Positions 52,573 through 60,948 of a DNA stretch of 63,803 nucleotides are shown one piece after another. Below the pieces are notes generated by a model. The model was not told where the DNA came from, did not search any database, and saw only the letters and a program-made list of their open reading frames with translations. This stretch comes from DASPKT01 sp035626475 (GTDB lineage: Bacteria > Pseudomonadota > Alphaproteobacteria > Azospirillales > Azospirillaceae). Each line of letters starts with the position of its first letter. Position 1 is the first letter of the stretch. The stretch covers positions 1 through 63,803 of the forward strand of contig DASPNP010000054.1 of assembly GCA_035626475.1 (NCBI GenBank), written 5' to 3'. A program made the position numbers and the translations under genes.

Positions 52573-52593
52573 GGCCGGGCCACGTGCCCGGCC
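52573..52593 (+). terminator. Hairpin 1 after the flgKL operon
   Basis: GGCCGGGC (52573-52580), loop CACGT, GCCCGGCC (52586-52593): perfect 8-bp stem, 18 bases after the stop of the small helical protein gene. It is followed closely by a second, larger hairpin. Confidence 0.5.
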
Positions 52594-52602
52594 CGTCACC
52601 GG

Positions 52603-52651
52603 CATCGCCGGCGGAGCCACCCCCGACCCTGGGGACGCTCCGCCGGCGATG
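52603..52651 (+). terminator. Hairpin 2 after the flgKL operon
   Basis: CATCGCCGGCGGAGC (52603-52617) and GCTCCGCCGGCGATG (52637-52651) are a perfect 15-bp inverted repeat around a 19-base loop, followed by TCGTTTCC. It is the likely transcription end. Confidence 0.6.
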
Positions 52652-52810
52652 TCGTTTCCGGCCCCCGCCGGCGGCCGGACAACCCGGCAGATTGCGCCGG
52701 GCGGGGGAGGAAAATCTGACCTAGCGGGCACGCGGGCGCACCGCATCCGCTGCCGGGCCCATACCCCTTCCGATTGAGCAAAACCAGGGATTTGGCGGGT
52801 TTCCGCCGGT

Positions 52811-52826
52811 TGGCACCCGCTTTGCT
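52811..52826 (+). promoter_or_regulatory. Sigma-54 promoter of flgE
   Basis: TGGCACC-N4-TTGCT: the -24 GG (52812-52813) and -12 GC (52824-52825) are ten bases apart, and TGGCAC and TTGCT match the consensus exactly. It is 46 bases before the flgE start. Confidence 0.85.
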
Positions 52827-52871
52827 TACCTACCTGCCAACTGCGTAACCTGCCCACACGGGAGTAGCACG

Positions 52872-55571
52872 ATGAGCATCTTCGGTTCGCTGACCGCCGG
52901 CATTTCCGGCCTGCAGGCACAGGCCACGGCCCTGGGCCATGTGTCCGACAATATCGCCAACGCCCGGACCAGCGGCTACAAGCGGGTGGACACGGCCTTC
53001 AACTCGCTGGTGCTGCAGTCCAACAGCCGCGGCCACGCCCCCGGCGGCGTCATCGCCCGGCCGAACTTCGCCAACAACGTCTCGGGCAGCATCGAGTCCG
53101 TCGACCGCTCGACGAACCTCGCCATCCGCGGCCAGGGCTTCTTCTCGGTGGCCCGCCTGGCGACGGTGGACGGCAAGTCGGTCCCGGTGGCCGAGCGCTT
53201 CTACTCCCGCGACGGCAGCTTCGAGCTGAACGACGAGCGCATCCTGGTGAACAAGTCCGGCTACGCGCTGAACGGCTTCGCCTTCAACGACAAGACCGGC
53301 CTGTACGCCACCGAGGTGGCGCCGATCCGCGTCACCGCCGACATCGACAGCCCGGTCTCGACCAAATCGATCGACCTGAAGGCGAACCTGCCGACCAACC
53401 CGACCGGCCCGATCCCGCCGACCAACATCCAGATCTTCGACAGCAAGGGCACGCCGCGCGATATCGGCCTGAACTGGCGCCCCGGCCAGAAGGCCGGCGA
53501 GTGGCGCCTGGGCATCGACTCGCCCGGCGCCATCGGCAGCAAGCCGATCAACGGCACGCTCCCGGGCTTCGACGCCAAGTCGACCGTGACCAGCACCAGC
53601 TTCGGCCAGAACAGCCGCGCCCAGGTCGAGCGCGTGACCTTCACCACCGCCGCCACGGCCCCCAACGTCGGCCTGGTGATCGGCGACAACTACTCGGTCA
53701 CGATCAACGGCAAGGTCTTCACCCAGGAGATCACGCTGAACAATGCCGGCCAGTTCGCCAAGCTGGGCGACGTGTCCCAGGCCCTGGCCAACCAGATCAA
53801 CGGCGCGACCCCGCCCACCGGCATCACCGCCAGCGTCGACATCAACGGCGCGCTGCTGCTGACCGCCTCGACCGCAGGCACGCCCTTCATCGCCTCGGCG
53901 GCGGTGTCCGGCGGCATCGTCACCGACCACAGCCGCAGCGACTCCCTGGTCACGGCGAACGCCCCGGGCGTGCAGGAAGTGCGGCGCTCCACCTTCGTCG
54001 GCCAGTCGATCGACATCGACGACGTGTTCGAGATGACGGTCAACGCGACCACCGTCTCGGTCCGCGTGACGCCGCAGAACATCGGCGTGCTGCGCGACAT
54101 GAACGGCGTGGCCCAGCGCCTGGCGGCCCTCATCAACACCGACGGCACGCTCGGCCCGGATTTCATCGCCTCGTCCAACGGCTCGTCCGTGAACGTGACG
54201 GCCAAGGCGGCCGCGACGGCCTTCACCCTGGCCTCCACCGCCACCGACGCGTCCGGCGCCAGGAACAACTTCATCCAGAACACCGACATCGGCAACGTCA
54301 CCGGCACCCGGCAGCTGCAGCGCGTTTCCATCACCGGCCAGCCCGGCGACGTCGACACCAGCTACAGCTTCCGAATCCGCTCGCCGGACTTCGAGGTGCC
54401 GAACGACCCGACGGAGACGACCGTCACCGTCGGCACCAACAACTTCCGCCAGTACGATTTCGACTTCAGCACGCTGAACCCGCCGGCCGTCGGCCGCCGC
54501 TACAGCTTCAACCTGGGCACGTCCAGCTACGCGATCCAGATCACCGACCAGAACGCCAACCAGTTCCCCGACATCAACGCGGTGGTGACCGAGCTGGCGA
54601 ACAAGGTGTCCCAGGATGTCGGCGCCAACTTCTCGGTGGTCACGCCGGTGACCCCGCCGAACCTGCAGCTGCTGGCCCGCGAGCCGAACGGCCCGTCCCT
54701 GGCCTCCGCGCAGGTCCGCCCGGCGGCCTTCGACCGCACGATCGAGTACAAGACCACCGGCCGCGAGAGCTCGCTGGCGGAGATCGGCGGCCTGATCGCG
54801 CAGAAGATCAATCAGGAGAGCAGCATCCCCGTCCAGGTGAACGCCATCGGCGGCGTGCTGACCTTCAACGCCAACACCGACGGCCTGCCCTTCCTGGTGG
54901 AGCCCTCGGTGCTGCCCGGCACGACGCCGCCGCACATCCTGCTGAACTTCGGCGGCCTGCTGCCCGACGGCACCAACGCCGACGGCGGCACGCTGACGGC
55001 GATGAACGCGGCGAATGTCGGCACCGGCAACGCCACGGTCAGCGCCACCAACGACAAGGGCTCGCGCGCCACGGTCAGCTTCAACGTCGATTACGGCGAC
55101 GGGCCGCAGCGCATCACGCTGAACCTCGGCACCTTCGGCGAGGCCTCGGGCCTGACCCAGTTCGACGGCGACACGATCAACGTCACGTCGCTGCTGCAGG
55201 ACGGCAGCCCGCAGGGCACCTTCAAGGACGTGGAGATCCGCGAGAACGGCGACGTGGTGGCCAACTACGACAATGGCCGCCGCCGCATCATCTCGAAGAT
55301 CCCGATCGTGCTGTTCAACAACGCCAACGCCCTGTCCCGCGAGAGCGGCAACGTCTTCACCGAGACGGTGGACAGCGGCCGGGCCCGGTTCAACGACACC
55401 GGCCTGAACGGCGCCGGCGTGATCGCCGCCAGCAGCGTGGAAGGCTCCAACGTCGACATCGCGTCGGAGTTCACCAAGCTGATCGTGGCCCAGCGCTCCT
55501 ACTCGGCGAACAGCCGGGTGATCACCACCACCGACCAGATGCTCCAGGAAACCCTGAACCTGAAGCAGTAA
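52872..55571 (+). CDS. flgE: Flagellar hook protein, greatly enlarged
   Basis: 899 residues, about twice the usual FlgE. The N-terminus MSIFGSLTAGISGLQAQATA, with NIANARTSGYKR, and the C-terminus (EFTKLIVAQRSYSANSRVIT, ending LNLKQ) are canonical. The middle carries about four copies of a beta-rich module at roughly 262-345, 372-460, 535-630 and 632-690 (IGDNYSVTINGKVF; IDDVFEMTVNATTV; VGRRYSFNLGTSSY; then LAEIGGLIAQKINQ). The hook is the flexible joint between rod and filament; such inserts would line its outside. GGGAGTAGCACG precedes the ATG, and a sigma-54 promoter drives it alone. Confidence 0.93.
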   Translation: MSIFGSLTAGISGLQAQATALGHVSDNIANARTSGYKRVDTAFNSLVLQSNSRGHAPGGVIARPNFANNVSGSIESVDRSTNLAIRGQGFFSVARLATVDGKSVPVAERFYSRDGSFELNDERILVNKSGYALNGFAFNDKTGLYATEVAPIRVTADIDSPVSTKSIDLKANLPTNPTGPIPPTNIQIFDSKGTPRDIGLNWRPGQKAGEWRLGIDSPGAIGSKPINGTLPGFDAKSTVTSTSFGQNSRAQVERVTFTTAATAPNVGLVIGDNYSVTINGKVFTQEITLNNAGQFAKLGDVSQALANQINGATPPTGITASVDINGALLLTASTAGTPFIASAAVSGGIVTDHSRSDSLVTANAPGVQEVRRSTFVGQSIDIDDVFEMTVNATTVSVRVTPQNIGVLRDMNGVAQRLAALINTDGTLGPDFIASSNGSSVNVTAKAAATAFTLASTATDASGARNNFIQNTDIGNVTGTRQLQRVSITGQPGDVDTSYSFRIRSPDFEVPNDPTETTVTVGTNNFRQYDFDFSTLNPPAVGRRYSFNLGTSSYAIQITDQNANQFPDINAVVTELANKVSQDVGANFSVVTPVTPPNLQLLAREPNGPSLASAQVRPAAFDRTIEYKTTGRESSLAEIGGLIAQKINQESSIPVQVNAIGGVLTFNANTDGLPFLVEPSVLPGTTPPHILLNFGGLLPDGTNADGGTLTAMNAANVGTGNATVSATNDKGSRATVSFNVDYGDGPQRITLNLGTFGEASGLTQFDGDTINVTSLLQDGSPQGTFKDVEIRENGDVVANYDNGRRRIISKIPIVLFNNANALSRESGNVFTETVDSGRARFNDTGLNGAGVIAASSVEGSNVDIASEFTKLIVAQRSYSANSRVITTTDQMLQETLNLKQ

Positions 55572-55578
55572 CGGATTA

Positions 55579-55613
55579 GGCAGGACATGCCGGGCCACCC
55601 GGCATGTCCTGCC
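55579..55613 (+). terminator. Perfect hairpin after flgE
   Basis: GGCAGGACATGCCGGG (55579-55594), a 3-base loop, CCCGGCATGTCCTGCC (55598-55613): a perfect 16-bp stem seven bases after the flgE stop. There is no T run. Confidence 0.65.
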
Positions 55614-55636
55614 CCCGTCCGGTCCGGAGCGCCGCG

Positions 55637-56134
55637 ATGCCCATCATCCGCCAAGCCGTTCCCGGGGATGCCCCCGCCGTGGTCGCGCTCATCAACGGGC
55701 TGGCTGCCGAGACGGACCAGATGGTGCTCTCGCCCATCGACCCGGCCCGCACCGAAACGGTGGCGAAGCATCTGGCGCGCTTGGCCGAAGGCCCGGAATT
55801 CATGCTCCTCGCCATGGCGGAAGAGACGATTGTCGGCTTTCTCCTCGCCTCGGCCGAGAGCCACCCGGACCGCCGGGGAGTCGTCGAGATCGACATCGGC
55901 GTGGCCGAGAAATTCCGCGGGGGAGGCTTCGGCCGCCGCCTGCTGAACGCAGCCGAAGGGCACGCTGTGGCACGTGGCGTGCATAGGTTGCAATTGAGGG
56001 TCCTCTCCGAGAACTCCCGCGCGATCGCCCTCTATCAGGCGGCCGGGTTCGAGGTCGAGGGGCTGATGCGAAAGGTCGTGCGGCGCGGCGACGCGCTGAA
56101 GGACCAGTACCTCATGGCGAAGCTACTGAACTGA
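55637..56134 (+). CDS. GNAT family N-acetyltransferase
   Basis: 165 residues. The acetyl-CoA loop is in IDIGVAEKFRGGGFGRRLLN, matching Q/RxxGxG/A, and the last strand region is LYQAAGFEVEGLMRKVVRRG. The pattern resembles the RimI/PhnO/L-amino-acid acetyltransferase groups; substrate unknown. GGAG eight bases before the ATG at 55637 was preferred to the earlier in-frame start. It stands between the flgE hairpin and the RTX gene; a link to flagellar protein modification is possible but unsupported. Confidence 0.85.
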   Translation: MPIIRQAVPGDAPAVVALINGLAAETDQMVLSPIDPARTETVAKHLARLAEGPEFMLLAMAEETIVGFLLASAESHPDRRGVVEIDIGVAEKFRGGGFGRRLLNAAEGHAVARGVHRLQLRVLSENSRAIALYQAAGFEVEGLMRKVVRRGDALKDQYLMAKLLN

Positions 56135-56369
56135 CTTTCTAGGGACTCAACCAAGGCACCCAAGCGTCACCTGATCCGGCAGGCGGTGGTGACGACCCTA
56201 CAGGGACCCAGGCACAGGCTGGTCGGATAACCCCATCCCCAAAGGCAGATTGCCGGTGGGGCTACAAAGTGGTAGGCTTCCCCGACTGGTATCTCGCTAA
56301 AGGGCGGGGTGCGCCTGCTTCTTCGTGGTGGAGCGGTGGGCAACCAAGCAGCAAAAGGAGGCGCAACAC

Positions 56370-58991
56370 ATGTCTGGTAATTTCAATCTCGGCGATGACT
56401 CCCTCCGGGGCACCGCGGCCAGCGACATCCTGCAGGGCAACGCCGGTAACGACACGATCAACGGCGCGTTCGCGGCCGGTGGCAATGACAGCCTCGACGG
56501 TGGCACCGGCAACGACAGCATCTCCGCCGCGACGGGCAACGACACGCTTCTCGGTGGTGACGGCGCGGACACGCTCGACGGCGGCGCCGGCAACAACACG
56601 CTGAATGGCGGTGCCGGCAGCGACAGCATCTCGGCGGGCGTCGGCAACGACACGCTCGATGGCGGCGCCTCCGGCGACACGCTGGTCGGCGGCAACGGCA
56701 ACGACCTCTACTACATCGACAGCTCGGCCGACGTGATCACCGAGGGTGCGGGCGCCGGCACGGGCACGGACCGCGCCATCGTCGCCGTCGCCATCTACGA
56801 CCTGGCCGACAACGTCGAGGAGATGACGATCGTCGCCCCGACGACTGCCACGACCATCACCACGGTGACCGGCGCCGTCTCGCGCACCATCACTGGCTCG
56901 GCCGGTAGGAACGAGATCACGGGCAGCACCGTCGACGACACGATCATCGGCGCGGGCGGCAACGACCTGCTCGTCGGCGGCACCGGCGGCGACCGGATTT
57001 ACGGCGACGACAGCCTCGCCAGTTCCGCCGCGACGGGTGACGACACCCTGGTCGGCGGTGCCGGTATCGACACGCTGGACGGTGGCCGCGGCGCCGACTC
57101 CATGGTGGGCGGCGACGATGCCGACACCTACATCGTCGACAGCCTTGGCGACACGGTTGAGGAGGCCGTCGCCGACGGCGACACCGACACTGTCCAGACC
57201 TCCGTCAACTTCCAGATCGTCGGCGGCGTCGAGGTTGTGACCGGCACGGGCAACGGCAACATCAGCCTGCTGGGCAACAACCTGAACAACACGCTGACCG
57301 GCACCGACACTGACTCCCTCGGCGGCGGCGGCAACAACGAGATCAACGGCCTCGACGGCAACGACACGGTCAGCGGCGGCAGCGGCGCCGACCTGCTGTT
57401 CGGCGGGGCTGGCACCGACCAGCTGAATGGCGGCGACGGCAACGACACCTTGCGCGGCCAGCAGGGCGACGACACGCTCAACGGCGGCAACGGCAACGAC
57501 ACCATCGTCATCCTCTCGACCGAAATCCTTGCGAACGACGCCACCATCAGCGGCGGCGCCGGCATCGACACGGTCGAAGCCGACGTGGCCGTCGATCTGA
57601 CCACCATTCTGAACGCGGCCGGCCTGACGCTGGTGTTCACCGGCGTCTCGACGGCAGCCGCTGACATCGAGAATGTCCGCCTGACCGGGGCCGGCGCCAT
57701 CAACGCGGTGGGCAACGATCATGGCAACCTGCTGGAAGGCAACGACGCCAACAATTCGATCAACGGCGCTATCGGCACCGACACCCTCTCCGGCGGCGGC
57801 GGCACCGATACGCTGGATGGCGGCGTCGACAACGACAGCATCAGCGGCGGCGACGGTGCCGACGACCTGCGGGGCAATGACGGCAACGACACGCTGGACG
57901 GCGGCCTCGGCGTCGATGTTTACGCCGGCGGCCTCGGCGATGATCTCTACCTCTTCGACGAAGGCACCGAGTCGGTTGCGGCCGACACGGGTGGCACCGA
58001 CACGGTGAGGACCACCGTTGCGACCGGCATCTCGTTGTCCGCCAACATCGAGCGTCTAGAGTTCTCCGGCGCTGCCGGTACGGCGCTCGACTTCACGGGC
58101 AATGGCGGCGACAACACCATCGTCGGCGCCGGCGGCAACGACACGATCAGCAGCCAGGCGGGTATCGACTCCGTGAGCGGCGGCGCGGGTGCCGATAGCA
58201 TCAGCGCCGGCACCGGCACCGACACGGTCGATGGCGGCGATGGCGCGGACGCCATCAATGGCGACGGCGAAGCCGACGTCCTCATCGGTGGTGCCGGCAA
58301 CGACGTGCTCCGCGCGGCGGACGCCACCAACACGGCGGGCGACGCCAACATCGACACGCTGAATGGCGGTGCGGGTGACGACACCTACTTCGTCAACACG
58401 GCGGGCGATGTCATCATCGACTCCGCCGGTACCGACAGCGTCGAGGTGAACATCACCGTCGGCACGACCTATACCCTGCAGGCGGGCATCGAGAACCTTC
58501 GCATGACGCTGGTCGGCGGCCAGGCGTTCCACGCCATCGGCAATACCGGCAACAACGCCATGTTCGGCAATGACGGCGCCAACTCCATCAGCGGCGGTGC
58601 CGGCAACGACTCCCTCTCCGGCGGTCTCGGCGGCGACTCCATCGCCGGGGGCACCGGGGCGGACCTGCTCTCCGGCGGCGACGGCGCGGACCGCTTCTAC
58701 TACACCGCCGCCACCGATGCCGGTGCGGCGGCGAACAGCAGGGACCAGATCGTCGACTTCGTCTCGGGCGTCGACGTGATCAATCTCTCCGGTATCGACG
58801 CCGACGGTACCGCGGGCAGCGCCTTCACGCTCGTCTCGGCCTTCAGCAACGTGGCAGGCCAGCTGGTCGTGACGTCCGACTTCTCGGGCGTGCTGATCCA
58901 GGGCGACATCGATGGCAACGGTCAGGCGGATTTCGCGATCTTCCTGGTCAATGTCGTGTCGATCAACCCGGGTACCGACCTGGTCCTGTGA
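56370..58991 (+). CDS. RTX calcium-binding protein, type I secretion substrate
   Basis: 873 residues, strongly acidic. Many blocks of GGxGxDxLx nonapeptides (for example GGDGADTLDGGAGNNTLNGG) build parallel beta-roll domains that fold on binding calcium outside the cell, separated by non-repeat segments with VEEM or IENVRLTGAG-type strands. The C-terminus (DQIVDFVSGVDVINLSGIDA through ADFAIFLVNV) is a serralysin-like C-terminal secretion domain. No enzymatic domain is present, so it is probably a surface or biofilm protein. AAAAGGAGG precedes the ATG. No type I transporter genes lie in the window. A terminator follows. Confidence 0.92.
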   Translation: MSGNFNLGDDSLRGTAASDILQGNAGNDTINGAFAAGGNDSLDGGTGNDSISAATGNDTLLGGDGADTLDGGAGNNTLNGGAGSDSISAGVGNDTLDGGASGDTLVGGNGNDLYYIDSSADVITEGAGAGTGTDRAIVAVAIYDLADNVEEMTIVAPTTATTITTVTGAVSRTITGSAGRNEITGSTVDDTIIGAGGNDLLVGGTGGDRIYGDDSLASSAATGDDTLVGGAGIDTLDGGRGADSMVGGDDADTYIVDSLGDTVEEAVADGDTDTVQTSVNFQIVGGVEVVTGTGNGNISLLGNNLNNTLTGTDTDSLGGGGNNEINGLDGNDTVSGGSGADLLFGGAGTDQLNGGDGNDTLRGQQGDDTLNGGNGNDTIVILSTEILANDATISGGAGIDTVEADVAVDLTTILNAAGLTLVFTGVSTAAADIENVRLTGAGAINAVGNDHGNLLEGNDANNSINGAIGTDTLSGGGGTDTLDGGVDNDSISGGDGADDLRGNDGNDTLDGGLGVDVYAGGLGDDLYLFDEGTESVAADTGGTDTVRTTVATGISLSANIERLEFSGAAGTALDFTGNGGDNTIVGAGGNDTISSQAGIDSVSGGAGADSISAGTGTDTVDGGDGADAINGDGEADVLIGGAGNDVLRAADATNTAGDANIDTLNGGAGDDTYFVNTAGDVIIDSAGTDSVEVNITVGTTYTLQAGIENLRMTLVGGQAFHAIGNTGNNAMFGNDGANSISGGAGNDSLSGGLGGDSIAGGTGADLLSGGDGADRFYYTAATDAGAAANSRDQIVDFVSGVDVINLSGIDADGTAGSAFTLVSAFSNVAGQLVVTSDFSGVLIQGDIDGNGQADFAIFLVNVVSINPGTDLVL

Positions 58992-59005
58992 CAATTGGTG
59001 CGGGA

Positions 59006-59035
59006 GGGGCGGCGGAGCGATCCGCCGCCCCTTTT
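59006..59035 (+). terminator. Rho-independent terminator of the RTX gene
   Basis: GGGGCGGCGGA (59006-59016), loop GCGA, TCCGCCGCCCC (59021-59031), then TTTT: a classic intrinsic terminator 15 bases after the stop. Confidence 0.92.
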
Positions 59036-59108
59036 CGTTCCACTATCGAAATGATTAAGCCGCCCGCGTCTGCTAGGATGCGGTTATGGTCCAAATCGGA
59101 GTTATGTG

Positions 59109-60272
59109 ATGACGGCGATCCTCAGCATCGATGACGTCATTGTGGTCGAGGGCAGCACCGGCAACGAGATTGCCCGTGTCACCGTCCGCGTATCCCCGGC
59201 GCCGACCAGCCCGGTCACGTTCGACTACATCACGCAGGCGACGACGGCGGCGGCGGGCGACGACTTCACCGCGGCCTCGGGCCGGGTGACCCTGGCGGCC
59301 GGACAGACCTCCTTCACCATCATGGTGAACGTCGTCCAGGACCGGCAGATCGAGCGCACCGAGTTCGTCGGCATCGAGCTCCAGAACCTTCAGGGGAACG
59401 CCGCCTTCGAAGGCGGCCGCAGCACCCTGACCGGCTACATCCGCATCATCACCGACGATGGCGGGATTGGTCGGCAGGAAGTGCTGGTCCAGCGGGCGAA
59501 CGGCGACCTGTTCGCCGGTTCCACGGGCCTGCTCGGCGGCGTCAACGCCATCGGGTCCGGTGACTTCAACTTCGACGGCCGGCAGGACGTGGTCCTGAAG
59601 ACCGGCCCTGACAATTACGTTTGGTGGGACATCGGCAGGGGCGGTGCGGGCTTTACCGACATGCTCTCGCTCGGCAGCTCGCAGATCGCCGCCATCGGCA
59701 ATTTCGTCGGCGGCCCCGAGGACGACATCCTGCTGCGGGACGGTACCAGCAGCTACCGCTTCTACGACGTGGCCGCCACCGGCAGCCAGCCGCGGACCTA
59801 TGACGGCCTGACCCTGCTGGGCAATTTCTCCTTCGTGGGAACCGGCCAGCTCAACGCCTCCGGCCGGGACGAGATGGTGTTCCGCAACAACGACACCGGC
59901 GCCTACCTGTCCTGGGACACGCGTACCTTCACCGACCTCATCACCCTGCCGCTGCAGAGCGGCTGGCAGCTGATGGGTATCGGCAACTACACCGGCGACG
60001 CGCGGGACGACTTCCTGTTCTTCAACACCAGCACCGGCACCAACCTCATCTGGAACATCTCGCTCGGCCCGCTCGGCTTCATCGATTTCCCGGGTCCGCT
60101 CCCCGGCGTGGACGTGCTGGGCACGGGCGACGTGGACGGCAACGGCCGTGACGAGGCCCTGCTGCGGAACAACACGACCGGGACGGTGGTCTACTGGAAC
60201 GGTTCCTCGTTCGTCGACGTCACCACCAGCGTGCCGCAGGGCACCGTCATCGGCATCGGCGACTTCCTGTGA
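59109..60272 (+). CDS. Calx-beta / FG-GAP repeat protein
   Basis: 387 residues. Residues 1-115 form a Calx-beta domain (VVEGSTGNEIARVTVRVSPA; AGDDFTAASGRVTLAAGQTS). Residues 120-385 hold VCBS/FG-GAP-type propeller repeats with acidic loops (GDFNFDGRQDVVLKT, GTGDVDGNGRDEALLRNNTT). Both bind calcium in exported proteins. There is no N-terminal signal peptide, so type I secretion, as for the RTX neighbour, is likely. GGAG eight bases before the ATG at 59109 was preferred to the GTG just before it. Confidence 0.85.
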   Translation: MTAILSIDDVIVVEGSTGNEIARVTVRVSPAPTSPVTFDYITQATTAAAGDDFTAASGRVTLAAGQTSFTIMVNVVQDRQIERTEFVGIELQNLQGNAAFEGGRSTLTGYIRIITDDGGIGRQEVLVQRANGDLFAGSTGLLGGVNAIGSGDFNFDGRQDVVLKTGPDNYVWWDIGRGGAGFTDMLSLGSSQIAAIGNFVGGPEDDILLRDGTSSYRFYDVAATGSQPRTYDGLTLLGNFSFVGTGQLNASGRDEMVFRNNDTGAYLSWDTRTFTDLITLPLQSGWQLMGIGNYTGDARDDFLFFNTSTGTNLIWNISLGPLGFIDFPGPLPGVDVLGTGDVDGNGRDEALLRNNTTGTVVYWNGSSFVDVTTSVPQGTVIGIGDFL

Positions 60273-60313
60273 TGTGACCGGCGCCGCTTGCCCTGCGCCG
60301 GATCGCTTGTATG

Positions 60314-60349
60314 ATCCCCTGATCGGTCTCCACCGGTCAGGGGATTTTT
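60314..60349 (+). terminator. Terminator whose 3' arm contains the next gene's ribosome-binding site
   Basis: ATCCCCTGATCGGT (60314-60327), loop CTCC, ACCGGTCAGGGGAT (60332-60345; one A-C mismatch), then TTTT. It ends one base before the ATG at 60351. AGGGGA in the 3' arm is the only ribosome-binding site for that gene. Confidence 0.8.
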
Positions 60350-60350
60350 C

Positions 60351-60935
60351 ATGGCGGGCGTGGGCGCGGTCGGCGCCGGTGGCTCCTATCCGGCGGCCAG
60401 GACGGCCGCGGGCCGCCCGCTTACGCCCGAGCAGCAGAAGATCGTCCAGGAGCTCCGCCAGACCGACGCGGAGATCCGCGCCCACGAGCAGGCGCACAAG
60501 GTCGCGGCGGGCGGTCTCGGCAGCGGCCCCACTTACAGCTACACGACCGGCCCCGACGGGCGGCGCTATGTCGTCGCCGGCGAGGTCAGGATCGATGTCG
60601 GCCCCGAGCGCGATCCCGAGGCCACCATCCGCAAGGCGGAGATCGTCAAGCGCGCCGCCCTGGCGCCCTCCGACCCCTCGCCGCAGGACCGCGCCGTCGC
60701 CGCCCGCGCCGACGCTCTGAAGGCACAGGCCCAGGCGGAACTGCAGCGGGAAAAGCGCGACGAGGCGGCCGGCATCGCTCCGGCCGACGGCCTGAGTGTG
60801 CCGGACGGGGCAACGGATCGTCGTGGCGGCGGGGATGGAGGAGGAGCCGGCCTAGCCGCCCGGGCGCAGGATGCCTATGGCCGCGCGGCGGCGATCGCGG
60901 ACGGGCGCGGCCGGTCCCTCTCGATCACGGCCTGA
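60351..60935 (+). CDS. SprA-related putative metalloprotease
   Basis: 194 residues. The family signature is clear: LRQTDAEIRAHEQAHKVAAG contains HExxH-like HEQAH, followed by YSYTTGPDGRRYVVAGEVRI and DPEATIRKAEIVKRAALAPS. The C-terminal half is an Ala/Arg-rich, possibly coiled region with a Gly-rich linker. The family (CJM1_0395/SprA-like) is annotated as a putative metalloprotease without proven activity. Its ribosome-binding site lies in the stem of the preceding terminator, so translation or readthrough may be controlled. Confidence 0.82.
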   Translation: MAGVGAVGAGGSYPAARTAAGRPLTPEQQKIVQELRQTDAEIRAHEQAHKVAAGGLGSGPTYSYTTGPDGRRYVVAGEVRIDVGPERDPEATIRKAEIVKRAALAPSDPSPQDRAVAARADALKAQAQAELQREKRDEAAGIAPADGLSVPDGATDRRGGGDGGGAGLAARAQDAYGRAAAIADGRGRSLSITA

Positions 60936-60948
60936 CCCGGATGCCGGA

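Noticed and set aside
56438..58700. Short-period repeats in the RTX gene as a CRISPR-like or satellite array
   Set aside because: The repeats encode GGxGxDxLx nonapeptides in frame with variable DNA and no spacers.
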